Assembly (NCBI GenBank): GCA_963803295.1
Contig: CAWDMC010000002.1
Span: 434,001-498,000 of the forward strand
DNA length: 64,000 nucleotides
Direction of reading: 5' to 3'
Origin: CAWDMC01 sp963803295
Lineage (GTDB): Bacteria > Acidobacteriota > Terriglobia > UBA7540
A program made the position numbers and the translations under genes. Of the stretch, positions 27,209 through 35,875 are shown in pieces. The first letter of the stretch is position 1. Each line of letters starts with the position of its first letter. Below the pieces are notes generated by a model that saw only the letters and a program-made list of their open reading frames with translations, did not search any database and had not been told where the DNA came from.

Positions 27209-28633
27209 ATGATCAGGAAACCTAAACTTGGAATCTTGGGGTTTTCGGACGGCGAACCGGAGGTCCATGAGCAGCTCAAGGGGTTCGTGCAGAGCACCCT
27301 GAACGGGATCGCCGATGCCCTTGAGAAGAGCGGTGAGGTTGACATTGTCAGAGGCGACCGACTGGTGAATTCGGTCGAGTTGGCTAAAGAGGAATCACTG
27401 AAGATGGTGGCCGCGAAAGTAGACGGCACCGTTTTTTCATATGGCGTTTTCAGTTTCCCTAACTTCTCCGCCATTGCCGCCAAGAACGGCAAGGGTCCCT
27501 TTCTTCTGGCTGCCAACCTGCTACCCGACTGGCCCGGGATGGTTGCCATGCTGGCCTCCGGTGGCGCGCTGCATCACTTGGGCATCGAGCATTTCAGAGT
27601 TGCCGGGGACGTGAACCGCAAGGAGATCCTGGACAAGTATCTGACATTCTCCCGCTGCGCCCGGGTCGTGAGCAGCCTGAATGGGCAGAAATACGGCATG
27701 ATCGGCGGACGCAGCCTGGGAATGTATAGCGCTGTGGTCAGCATGCAGGACTGGCAACAGAAATTCGGAGTGGATGTCGATCATCTTGACCAGTCGGAGA
27801 TCGTCAGAATCGCCGAAACTATCCCCGAAGAGCAAGTGGAAAAGGCCTTCAAATGGCTGAACGAAAACATCGGCGAAATCAAATACGATGACCAGCAGTT
27901 GACAGTCGAGAAGCTCAAGACACAGATCCGCCACTATGAAGCAACGCGTCAGATCATCGAGACGAACAAGTTCGACTTCGTGGGTGTGAAGTGCCACTAC
28001 GAGATGAGCCGCCATTACTGCACGCAGTGCCTAGGCGCGGCATTCTTCAACGATCCCTACGACTGGAATGGGCCGAAAGAAACCACGGTGTTCTCCTGCG
28101 AGGCGGACGGGGATGCCGGATTGACCATGCAGATTCTGAAGCTGCTCACCGGCGATCCGGTAATCTTCATGGATGTGCGGCACTACGATCCGGACTATGA
28201 CGTTATGGTGTTCTGCAACTGCGGATCGCAATCAACCTGGTACGCCGCCAAGTCGGACGATCCCAAGGAGAATCTGAAGCACGTTACCATGTTTCCCGCT
28301 CTTAAGATCTACTCGGGCGGCGGAGCTCACGTCAACTGTATGACCAAGGCTGGTACAGCCACCATCGCCAGACTCAATCGCACCAAGGGCCGCTATCGCA
28401 TGACGATTATCCCGGCCGAGTTTGTGGAGCTCCCGCGTGAGAAGATGAAAGAAACGACGGAGGAATGGCCGCACGTCTTTGCCAAGCTCCCCTTTGACCA
28501 CAACATCTTTCTCGACCGGTTCGATGCTAACCACTGTCACGCTGTCTATGGCGATCATGTGGAGGAGCTTAAGATGATCTGCAAGATGCCTCGAGGTCGA
28601 CGTGGAGCTGCTGGCGTGATGACCGGCGGTTGA
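27209..28633 (+). CDS. L-fucose/L-arabinose isomerase family protein
   Basis: 474 aa. The N-terminal Rossmann-like domains (KLGILGFSDGEPEVHEQLKGF, KYGMIGGRSLGMY) and the C-terminal domain match this isomerase superfamily. The manganese-site residues are visible in VFSCEADGDAGLTMQILKLLTGDPVIFMDVRHYDPD (Glu and Asp) and NHCHAVYGDHVEELKM (His). The family interconverts aldoses and ketoses such as L-fucose/L-fuculose. The sequence has many Cys (CHYEMSRHYCTQC, VFCNCG), unusual for the well-known members. AGGAGG precedes the ATG. In this operon it probably makes the ketose used by the kinase and aldolase steps; the actual sugar is unknown. Confidence 0.85.
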   Translation: MIRKPKLGILGFSDGEPEVHEQLKGFVQSTLNGIADALEKSGEVDIVRGDRLVNSVELAKEESLKMVAAKVDGTVFSYGVFSFPNFSAIAAKNGKGPFLLAANLLPDWPGMVAMLASGGALHHLGIEHFRVAGDVNRKEILDKYLTFSRCARVVSSLNGQKYGMIGGRSLGMYSAVVSMQDWQQKFGVDVDHLDQSEIVRIAETIPEEQVEKAFKWLNENIGEIKYDDQQLTVEKLKTQIRHYEATRQIIETNKFDFVGVKCHYEMSRHYCTQCLGAAFFNDPYDWNGPKETTVFSCEADGDAGLTMQILKLLTGDPVIFMDVRHYDPDYDVMVFCNCGSQSTWYAAKSDDPKENLKHVTMFPALKIYSGGGAHVNCMTKAGTATIARLNRTKGRYRMTIIPAEFVELPREKMKETTEEWPHVFAKLPFDHNIFLDRFDANHCHAVYGDHVEELKMICKMPRGRRGAAGVMTGG

Positions 28634-28729
28634 CCCTCGACGGACGAACCGGCCTTGCCCCTCCTCAGCCAGGGAGGGGAATTTGGGTCCGGAGCGATTT
28701 AAGCAGAGGGGAGAAGGGAATTGCGAGAC

Positions 28730-29176
28730 ATGAGGATAGCCATTGGCTGCGATCATTTGGGGTTGCCGCTGAAAGAGGAGATCGTCAAGTTGCTGAAAGA
28801 GCGCAAGATTTACTTTGAGGATTACGGTGTCCATTCACCGGACAAAGTCGACTATCCCGATATCGCGGAGAAGGTCGCCGGGGCCGTACAGCGGGGTGTG
28901 TCGGATCGAGGGATTCTCGTTTGTGGGACCGGCATCGGGATGGCCATTGCGGCCAACAAAGTGCCGGGAGTTCGCGCGGCCGTGGTTCACGATCCATACT
29001 CAGCGGAGCGGTCTCGCAAGAGCAATGATGCTCAGATTCTGGCCATGGGATCGCTGGTGATCGGCCCGCAAGTGGCGCGCTCCCTGGTGTCAATCTGGCT
29101 GGATTCCGAGTTTCAGGGTGGGGACTCTACCCGGAAAGTGGAGAAGATCGAGCAGCTCGAGAAGAAATTCAGATAG
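28730..29176 (+). CDS. RpiB/LacAB-family sugar-phosphate isomerase
   Basis: 148 aa from the ATG at 28730 (a TTG 9 bp upstream has too little spacing to its ribosome site). Motifs: AIGCDHLGLPLK, VDYPDIA, and GILVCGTGIGMAIAANKVPGVRAAVVHDPYSAERS, in which Cys65 is the proton-transfer residue of the family. The conserved His of the (R/A)-x-H-N-D motif, thought to open the furanose ring of ribose 5-phosphate, is replaced by Ser98 (RKSND). Loss of it suggests a substrate that is not a furanose, for example a four-carbon sugar phosphate. It lies between the isomerase and dhaK, 12 bp from the latter. Confidence 0.9.
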   Translation: MRIAIGCDHLGLPLKEEIVKLLKERKIYFEDYGVHSPDKVDYPDIAEKVAGAVQRGVSDRGILVCGTGIGMAIAANKVPGVRAAVVHDPYSAERSRKSNDAQILAMGSLVIGPQVARSLVSIWLDSEFQGGDSTRKVEKIEQLEKKFR

Positions 29177-29188
29177 GGAGATATCCTC

Positions 29189-30190
29189 TTGAAAAAGCTG
29201 ATCAACGACCCCTACCGGGTAACTATCGAGGCTATCGAAGGCTACGTGGCCGCTTTTCCCAAACAAGTCCGGCAGATTAAGGATATGCCCGTTGTGGTAC
29301 GGGCTGACGCTCCGGTTCAGGGCAAGGTGGGCGTGGTGATCGGCGGGGGAAGCGGCCACGAGCCTCTGTTCATGGGTTACCTGGGGAAAGGGCTGGCTGA
29401 CGGGTGCCCGGTCGGCAACATCTTCACTTCGCCCTCACCTGAGGTTGTTCTGGCAGCGACACGGGCTGTTTCCGGCGGGGCAGGCGTGATCTACCTTTTT
29501 GGAAACTACTCGGGCGACGTGATGAACTTCGGGATGGCGGAGGAGACGGCGGAAGAGGAAGGCATTAACGTCGAAACAGTCCTGGTGACTGACGATGTCG
29601 CCTCCGCGCCTCGCGACGAGGTCGATCGCCGCCGGGGGATTGCGGGCGACTTCTTTGCTTTTAAGATAGCCGGCGCTTGTGCCGACGCGGGCGGGACACT
29701 TGAGGACGTGGTAGCTGCTGCGCGCAAAGCAAATGACAATATCCGCACGATGGGTGTGGCGCTTAGCTCCTGCATTATCCCCGCATCCGGAAAGCCGATT
29801 TTCCAGCTGGGGGCGGATGAGATTGAGTTGGGGTTGGGCATTCACGGGGAACCCGGTGAACTGAGGCAAAAGGCGGAGCCGGCTGACCGGATCGTGGACA
29901 AAATCATGCCCAGGATTCTGCAGGATCTGCCCTACCAGGCCGGTGATGAAGTAGCCGTCATGGTCAACGGACTGGGCTCGACTCCGCTTTGCGAGCTTTA
30001 CATTATTTACCGGCGGGCCGCCCGGATTCTTGGCGATGCCGGCATCAGGATCCATCGTTCCTATGTGGGCGAGTACAGTACCTCGTTGGAAATGGCGGGA
30101 TGTTCCGTGACCTTGATGCGCCTGGACGACGAGTTGCGAGCTTGGCTGGACCGCCCGGCGCTTTGTCCTTGTTTTGTGGAGGCTTCGTAG
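29189..30190 (+). CDS. dhaK: Dihydroxyacetone kinase subunit DhaK-like
   Basis: 333 aa. A TTG start is used: AGGGAGAT stands 7 nt upstream and homologues begin MKKLINDP. GGGSGHEPLFMGYLGKGL and GIHGEPGEL are the family hallmarks; the His in the latter forms the covalent hemiaminal with dihydroxyacetone or other short ketoses. In a number of actinobacteria DhaK-family kinases phosphorylate tetruloses. The partner DhaL follows after 2 bp. No DhaM-type PTS component is present in the window, so an ATP-dependent pair or an unlinked DhaM is expected. Confidence 0.93.
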   Translation: MKKLINDPYRVTIEAIEGYVAAFPKQVRQIKDMPVVVRADAPVQGKVGVVIGGGSGHEPLFMGYLGKGLADGCPVGNIFTSPSPEVVLAATRAVSGGAGVIYLFGNYSGDVMNFGMAEETAEEEGINVETVLVTDDVASAPRDEVDRRRGIAGDFFAFKIAGACADAGGTLEDVVAAARKANDNIRTMGVALSSCIIPASGKPIFQLGADEIELGLGIHGEPGELRQKAEPADRIVDKIMPRILQDLPYQAGDEVAVMVNGLGSTPLCELYIIYRRAARILGDAGIRIHRSYVGEYSTSLEMAGCSVTLMRLDDELRAWLDRPALCPCFVEAS

Positions 30191-30192
30191 CC

Positions 30193-30834
30193 ATGGCCAA
30201 TCGTTCTCTCAGCGCGAGCGACTGGATTGGGATCTTCGGGAAAATATATGACGCTATCGAATCCGCCAAGGACCGTTTGAACGAGCTGGACGGCGCCATC
30301 GGAGACGGAGACCACGGTGTGACCATGTCGATCGGAATGCGCGCGGTCAAGGAGGCGTTGGACCGCATGGATGAGCATGCCACGCTGGATCAAGTCTTCA
30401 AAACCGCCGGGCAATCGTTCTTGACGGCCGCGGGCGGAGCTATTGGCCCGTTGATTGGATCGATGTGGACAGACACCGCAAAGCTGCTTGCTGGACGAAC
30501 GGAATTTGGAGCGTTGGAGTGCAGGCAAATGCTGGAGGCCATGCAGGCGGCCGTAGTCCGGCGAGGCAAAGCGAAGATCGGTGACAAGACATTGCTGGAC
30601 GCGCTCTCGACCGCAGTTGCGGCGGCGATGCAGGTCAAGGGCGATGACTTGGCCGCGATTCTTGGGGCGGCTGCCGATGGGGCCAACGCGGGCGCGGAAA
30701 GCACCACCCAAATGATTTCGCGCCTTGGCCGTTCGAGCCGCTTAGGTAATCGGACCTTGGGGCACCAGGACGCCGGCGCGACTTCTCTGGCTCTTATGTT
30801 TCGAACCATGAGTGACGCTGTCCAAAACGCATAA
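30193..30834 (+). CDS. dhaL: Dihydroxyacetone kinase subunit DhaL-like
   Basis: 213 aa. The nucleotide-binding motif DGAIGDGDHGVTMSIGMR supplies the metal-binding aspartates, followed by FLTAAGGAIGPLIGSMW and the C-terminal GNRTLGHQDAGATSLALMF. DhaL transfers phosphate from bound ADP/ATP to the DhaK-bound ketose. The ATG lies 2 bp after the dhaK stop, so translation is coupled. The acidic residues that bind the two Mg ions are complete, suggesting an active enzyme. Confidence 0.92.
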   Translation: MANRSLSASDWIGIFGKIYDAIESAKDRLNELDGAIGDGDHGVTMSIGMRAVKEALDRMDEHATLDQVFKTAGQSFLTAAGGAIGPLIGSMWTDTAKLLAGRTEFGALECRQMLEAMQAAVVRRGKAKIGDKTLLDALSTAVAAAMQVKGDDLAAILGAAADGANAGAESTTQMISRLGRSSRLGNRTLGHQDAGATSLALMFRTMSDAVQNA

Positions 30835-30963
30835 CCGCCTCGAAGAAGTTTGGCCTCTGCTGCCACTCGATCTAGGTCGGAGCGCCACGCCGATAGAAAG
30901 CCTGCCTGCCGTTTTCCGGCCTTACGATCCGCCGGTATTGAACCTCGGGAGGAGGGTCTCGCA

Positions 30964-31617
30964 ATGAGTCCACGAAGAATCATCGATCTCACTTATGACC
31001 TGAACCCAGACACGCCGGTGTATCCGGATTATCCCGGAGTGGATATCTCGATACTGGAAACCGTCGACGATGTCAAACCTGATCGTCGCGCTCTTAACAG
31101 CAGCCGGATCGCCGTCGGTATGCACAGCGGAACCCACATGGATGCGCCGTTTCACTTCTACGCGAAGGGTCGCACCGTCGATCAAATCCCACTGACGAGC
31201 CTAATGGGGTCTGCTCTGCTTGTGGACCTCCGCCGAAGTGTCAGGAAGGGTGTGATCGAAAGAGAACACCTGCTGGCATATCGCACCAAGCTCAAGCGAA
31301 CCCGAAAGCTGGTAATTAACACAGGCTGGGCCAAGGCTTGGGGTAGTCCTTCGTATTTCAGCGATCACCCCGTGATGGCCGCCGAGGCGGCGCAGTTTCT
31401 GGTTGACCTGGGGGTCGAGTTGGTGGGAATGGACGTTCCATCCCCTGACCGGCCCCCCTTTCCGGCTCACCTGCCGTTGCTTGGCAATGGCGTGATTATT
31501 GTAGAGAACCTGAGGAATCTGGGCGCCATCAAGCGCGACACCTTCGAACTGCTGGTGCTTCCCTTGCGAATAACCGCCCGCGAGGCCTCACCGGTCCGGG
31601 CCGTCGCCATGGTCTAA
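30964..31617 (+). CDS. Cyclase family protein (kynurenine formamidase-like fold)
   Basis: 217 aa from the ATG at 30964, which follows a GGAGGAGGG site. It carries the metal motif HSGTHMDAPFHFY (H-x-G-T-H-x-D-x-P-x-H) of the PF04199 family; members hydrolyse formamides, lactones or cyclic esters. RRIIDLTYDLNPDTPVYPDYPG and VELVGMDVPSPDRPPFPAHLPLLGNG are typical flanks. Near a Ldh-type dehydrogenase and the aldo/keto reductase, a lactonase or ester-hydrolase role is plausible, but it cannot be fixed from sequence. Confidence 0.85.
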   Translation: MSPRRIIDLTYDLNPDTPVYPDYPGVDISILETVDDVKPDRRALNSSRIAVGMHSGTHMDAPFHFYAKGRTVDQIPLTSLMGSALLVDLRRSVRKGVIEREHLLAYRTKLKRTRKLVINTGWAKAWGSPSYFSDHPVMAAEAAQFLVDLGVELVGMDVPSPDRPPFPAHLPLLGNGVIIVENLRNLGAIKRDTFELLVLPLRITAREASPVRAVAMV

Positions 31618-31632
31618 ATCACAGGAGAAACT

Positions 31633-32682
31633 ATGCCGATCTTTTCTGCCGCTCAACTGAGGAAAGTCGCGGCTGACACATTGCACGCCGCTGGAGCAAT
31701 CGCCGCGGAAGCGCAAGTCGTAGCGGACGCTCTGGTCGAGGCTAACCTCGAAGGGCACGATTCACATGGTGTGGTGCGGGTACCCGAGTATGTGACCTGG
31801 ATGGAAGAAGGGCGAATTAACCACGGCGCCAAAATGGAAATTCAAAAAGAAACGGCGGCGTTCGCGGTGATCGACGGAAACTGGGGCTGGGGTCAGGTCA
31901 TCGGGAAACAGGCTATGGAAGTGGCCATCCAGAAGGCTTCTGACATCGGCACTGGTGTTGTTTCCGTTCACAACTGTAACCATCTGGGTCGAGTAGGGGA
32001 CTACCCTACTATGGCTGCGAAGAAGGAGATGGCGGCTATTCTGTTTGTAAACACTCATGGCGGCGGCAAATTGGTCGCTCCTTGGGGTGGCCGTGAACGG
32101 AGGCTTTCGGCCAATCCGATCGCAGCGGCCATCCCACGCTCCACGGGAGAGCCTTTCGTGCTCGATATTTCCACCTGTGCAATCGCCGGTGGGAAGCTCC
32201 ACATCATGAGGAATGCCGGCAAGCCGGTTCCTCCCAATTGCATCATCGATGCTGCCGGCCGCCCCACGGTTGACGCCGCCGCCTATTTCGGACCTCCTGA
32301 AGGCGCTCTGCTTCCCATGGCGGGGCACAAGGGGTTCGGCCTCGCCTTGATGTGCGACATGCTGGCTGGCGCCTTGTCGGGAGCGGGATGCAGCCGTCCT
32401 ACTACGACCCGGGTGGGTAATGCATTCTTCGCGGTAGTCATCAACCTCTCACTCTTCCGTGACCGTGGGAACTTCGATGCCGATGTTGATCAGCTTACGG
32501 ATTACATGAAGAGTTGCCCTCTAGCGCCAGGCTTCGACGAGGTCCTGATACCCGGCGAGCCTGAACGGCGCACGCGCCGCGTCCGCGAAAAGGAAGGGAT
32601 TCCTGTTGACGAGGGAACTTGGACAGAGGTTGTGGGGACAGCAAATAAGTACAAAGTTCCACTGCCGGCTCGGATGGGGTAA
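31633..32682 (+). CDS. Ldh family oxidoreductase (malate/L-lactate dehydrogenase type)
   Basis: 349 aa, PF02615 family. EGHDSHGVVRVPEYVTWMEEG contains the family-specific Asp-Ser-His core, and GVVSVHNCNHLGRVGDYPTMAAKKEM, GGRERRLSANPIAAAIPRS and GHKGFGLALMCDMLAGALSGAG are the usual cofactor and substrate stretches. These NAD(P)-dependent enzymes oxidise 2-hydroxy acids (malate, lactate, ureidoglycolate and sugar acids). A good AGGAG precedes the ATG, which lies 15 bp after the cyclase gene. The natural acid substrate here may be released by the cyclase or made by the aldo/keto reductase route. Confidence 0.9.
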   Translation: MPIFSAAQLRKVAADTLHAAGAIAAEAQVVADALVEANLEGHDSHGVVRVPEYVTWMEEGRINHGAKMEIQKETAAFAVIDGNWGWGQVIGKQAMEVAIQKASDIGTGVVSVHNCNHLGRVGDYPTMAAKKEMAAILFVNTHGGGKLVAPWGGRERRLSANPIAAAIPRSTGEPFVLDISTCAIAGGKLHIMRNAGKPVPPNCIIDAAGRPTVDAAAYFGPPEGALLPMAGHKGFGLALMCDMLAGALSGAGCSRPTTTRVGNAFFAVVINLSLFRDRGNFDADVDQLTDYMKSCPLAPGFDEVLIPGEPERRTRRVREKEGIPVDEGTWTEVVGTANKYKVPLPARMG

Positions 32683-32775
32683 CTGCAGAGTCCCGTTGCT
32701 GCCACCCTCCTTTTCGCCAGGGTCGCAGGGAAACTCGTTTTATGTTGAAGGCCACGTGGTAAAGAGGGTGAGGCA

Positions 32776-35073
32776 ATGGGAAGCATCGAACATTCGGCTG
32801 ACGGTACCACGCGGCGCTCGTTTTTGCGTTCGGTGAGCGCCGGTTCGAGCGCGGCTTGGGTCTTGGCGCATGCTTCTGCGCATGCCAGTGAACCTGATTT
32901 CCCCGTACTCGATAAGCTTCGCGCCGAACACAACCAGAGCGGTATCATCCCGCCCGACCGGACCTACCGCATGATGGAGTGGGAATTTCACACTCCGCCC
33001 GAGGCAAACTTTGACATTGATGTCGAGCGTGCCATCAAGGTCTCGCGCGATGCCGGAGCGGAGAGCTTGTTGTTCTATACCCAGGATTGCTGGGGATACT
33101 CCTTCTATCCCAGTGACGTGGCTGTACGCCATCCTCGTCTGACGTACGATCTGTTTGGCAAGGAAGTCGATATGGCGCACAAGAATGGGATGTCGGTTGT
33201 CGCCTATTACTGCCTCCAGTTCAACAACCAGATTGTGTTGAACCATCCTGGTTGGGGTTGGATCAATGACAAAGCTGAGCAGCAGCGGGCACGTTGGTAC
33301 ATCACCTGTATGGACAGTCCCTACCGGCAGTACGTGTTGGGAATGATGAAAGAAATATTCTCGCGGTACCAGATCGACCAGTTATTCCTGGATGTCTTCG
33401 GGGTGCAGTTCTGGTTTTACCACTCCGACGGCAAGGATCCGTTCTGCTTCTGCAAATTTACCGAGGAGGCGTGGAGCAAAGACAATCCCGGCGACGCCTA
33501 TCGCGATGGCTTCAAGACGCGTGAGGGTTGGGATCGACGCTATGCCTGGCACCAGAAGCGCTCGATGAATGAGTTGCTCGACTCGATTATGGCGATCGTT
33601 CGTGAGCACAGTCCGAAGACATTGCTGTCTCTGAACGGCGGCCCCGAGCAGTTTCCCAACGACATCATGCAGAAGGTCGATTTTATCTATAACGAGCCGT
33701 TGACCACCACTACCGGTATTTCTCTGGGAGCGATGCTCGCCCGCGGATGGGGACGGCCGCATTATCAAGCTGGCGTTTTTACTCAATTCGGTTACGTCGA
33801 TACTTATCCCGGATCTGTGGCACGTATTCAAGCCGATGCACTTGTGGTTCAGAACGCGAGGACTTTTTTTGTTGGCAACGCCGGCGTCCTCGGTGGTCTG
33901 GAGGGTCACGGCTACAGTGCGCGCTGGTTCGAGGTGGCCAAAGAGACCTGGCAGGATGTGCGGCACGTGGATTGTCTGCTGCAGCAGGTGGAACCTCTTT
34001 ACTGTAGCGCTGCGCTTTATAGTGAGGCCACCCGCGGAGAACTCGATGCTCAGAAGCGGCCGGTTGATTTTCGACATTCCACGATGGGTGCGCTCGAGAA
34101 CCTGGTCTACTCCGGCCGGCCGGTCGAAAGCATACCCGAATTCCGCTTAAGTTCTGACTTACTTAGGAGTATCGAGACGCTTGTGTTGCCCGAGACGGAA
34201 GTGCTGTCGGACTCGCACGTCGCCTTAATTCGTGAGTGGGTTGGGGACGGCGGCACCCTGGTGGCAAGCCACCGTTGCGGTCTACTTGACGAGCGGCACC
34301 AGGAGAGGCCTGACTTTCCCCTGGCCGATGTGTTCGGAGTCCACTTGGCCGGTGAAGAAAAAAAGTACGCTTATGATAGCGACGGCAAATTGAAGGCGGA
34401 CTTCGTCTCCACCTATTTGGAGTCATCGGGTCATCCTCTGGCTCGTCCGCTGGTCCAAGGTACGGTAGGTCTGCCCGGTTCCTTCTTGTACTTGAAGCCG
34501 ACCACTGCAGTGGAAGTGATGCATTATCGACTTCCTTTCATGGTGGAAGATCTGCCAAAGAACAAATGGTTTAACTGGGGCGCGCCCCCGCCCGGGAGTG
34601 AGACTGCCGGAACCGCTGTTGCCTACAATAAGTTCGGAAAAGGGCAAGCCGTATATATCGGAGTGCCGGTTTTTCGGGCGATGAGTATGCAGTCCGGATG
34701 GGGAGTCTCAGACCGTCCGTTCTGGATTCGGGCGTGGATTCCTGAACTGATGCGCCAACTGGTGCCGGATCCCATTGTGGAAATCAGGCCCACGCCATTC
34801 ACCGAGTATCTGCACGGTAGCCTATTCTACGACAAGAGCAGGCAATTCATCCTGGTCCAGGTTCTCAACACGGTTGAATTGATGGCCAAGGGTAAGTTCC
34901 AGGCGCCGGTAAGGGTGGAGATCCGGATTAATCAAAGCAAGCTGAAGATCACCGCGGCCAAGGCAGTCTGGCCGAACGCTGAGAACCTGGCCGTTCACAC
35001 TGAAGGCGGAAGAACTGTCGTGATGTTACCCAAAGTGGAGAGATACGCGGCGCTCTATCTTCGATTGGCGTGA
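32776..35073 (+). CDS. Tat-exported glycoside-hydrolase-like protein (GHL6 type), paralogue 1
   Basis: 765 aa. The Tat signal TTRRSFLRSVSAGSS is at residues 12-27. The N-terminal TIM-barrel-like half shows Asp206 in QLFLDVFG and Glu307 in FIYNEPL as candidate acid residues, with FCFC at the end of the loop. The middle contains an amidotransferase/GH42-trimerisation-like domain (ETLVLPETEVLSDSHVALIREWVGDGGTLVASH), and the C-terminus is a beta-sandwich. The closest pattern known to me is hypothetical glycosyl hydrolase 6 (PF14871) plus a beta-galactosidase-like accessory domain. Substrate unknown; the reaction is inferred from the fold. It is the first of three such genes in tandem. Confidence 0.82.
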   Translation: MGSIEHSADGTTRRSFLRSVSAGSSAAWVLAHASAHASEPDFPVLDKLRAEHNQSGIIPPDRTYRMMEWEFHTPPEANFDIDVERAIKVSRDAGAESLLFYTQDCWGYSFYPSDVAVRHPRLTYDLFGKEVDMAHKNGMSVVAYYCLQFNNQIVLNHPGWGWINDKAEQQRARWYITCMDSPYRQYVLGMMKEIFSRYQIDQLFLDVFGVQFWFYHSDGKDPFCFCKFTEEAWSKDNPGDAYRDGFKTREGWDRRYAWHQKRSMNELLDSIMAIVREHSPKTLLSLNGGPEQFPNDIMQKVDFIYNEPLTTTTGISLGAMLARGWGRPHYQAGVFTQFGYVDTYPGSVARIQADALVVQNARTFFVGNAGVLGGLEGHGYSARWFEVAKETWQDVRHVDCLLQQVEPLYCSAALYSEATRGELDAQKRPVDFRHSTMGALENLVYSGRPVESIPEFRLSSDLLRSIETLVLPETEVLSDSHVALIREWVGDGGTLVASHRCGLLDERHQERPDFPLADVFGVHLAGEEKKYAYDSDGKLKADFVSTYLESSGHPLARPLVQGTVGLPGSFLYLKPTTAVEVMHYRLPFMVEDLPKNKWFNWGAPPPGSETAGTAVAYNKFGKGQAVYIGVPVFRAMSMQSGWGVSDRPFWIRAWIPELMRQLVPDPIVEIRPTPFTEYLHGSLFYDKSRQFILVQVLNTVELMAKGKFQAPVRVEIRINQSKLKITAAKAVWPNAENLAVHTEGGRTVVMLPKVERYAALYLRLA

Positions 35074-35101
35074 GAGTCCACTCAGAGAGTAGGAAATTTC
35101 G

Positions 35102-35875
35102 ATGAGCCCACACAGGCAGGGTACGTTCGTCCAAGGTCGCCGAGGGTTCCTTCAGACACTCGGGGCAGTCGCCGCGGGGGAGCGAATCCTCTCGTCCCAA
35201 ACGGCCGATAGCGAGAAGCCCGAGGCGTTTCCTCGTCTCGAGTCTCTTCAGGCTGAGCACAAGCGCAAAGGCGTTATTTCTCCGGCAAAAACCTACCGCA
35301 TGATGGAGTGGTCGCTGCATTTTCCTCCCCAGGGAAAATTCGAATTCAACCTGGAGGAGGCAATGAAACGCACTCGTGATACGGGAACGGAATCGGTGCT
35401 TTTCTATGCCCAGGATCACTGGGGCTATTCGTTGTATCCGAGCGACGTTGGCGTCAGGCATCCCAACCTGACCTACGACTTCTTTGGCAAACAGGTAAGC
35501 CTGGCCAAACAGTACGGCATGTCAGCCGTAGCCTATTACAGCCTGCAGTTCAATAATCAACTCGTGCTCAGCCATCCCGACTACGGCGTGGTTAACGAGA
35601 AGGGCGAACAGTACCGTCTGCGCTGGAACGTCGCTTGTCTGGATGGTCCCTATCGACAGTATGTCCTGGGCATGATGGATGAGATTTTCTCCCGCTATGA
35701 GGTAGATGAGCTGTTTCTCGACATCTTTGGCATACAATTTGTTCTGTATCACGCCGAGGGCCGGGACCCTTTCTGTTTCTGCAAATACACGGAAGAGGCT
35801 TGGAACAGGGAACATCCTGGAGATGCTTACCGTGAAGGATTCACGAGCCCGGGAAGGCTGGGAAGCGCGGTATGA
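35102..35875 (+). CDS. GHL6-type paralogue 2, N-terminal part (frameshifted)
   Basis: Opens with a Tat signal (QGRRGFLQTLGAVAAGERI) and closely follows paralogue 1: TYRMMEWSLHFPPQGKFEFNLEEAM, FYAQDHWGYSLYPSDVGVRHPNLTYDFFGKQ, ELFLDIFGIQF and FCFCKYTEEAW. After DAYREGF the frame breaks: one extra base at about 35843 relative to paralogue 1 leads to a stop at 35875. Removing that A restores GFRAREGWEARY, matching GFKTREGWDRRY. The rest of the protein is read in the next frame to 37379. AGGAAA precedes the ATG. Confidence 0.8.
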   Translation: MSPHRQGTFVQGRRGFLQTLGAVAAGERILSSQTADSEKPEAFPRLESLQAEHKRKGVISPAKTYRMMEWSLHFPPQGKFEFNLEEAMKRTRDTGTESVLFYAQDHWGYSLYPSDVGVRHPNLTYDFFGKQVSLAKQYGMSAVAYYSLQFNNQLVLSHPDYGVVNEKGEQYRLRWNVACLDGPYRQYVLGMMDEIFSRYEVDELFLDIFGIQFVLYHAEGRDPFCFCKYTEEAWNREHPGDAYREGFTSPGRLGSAV

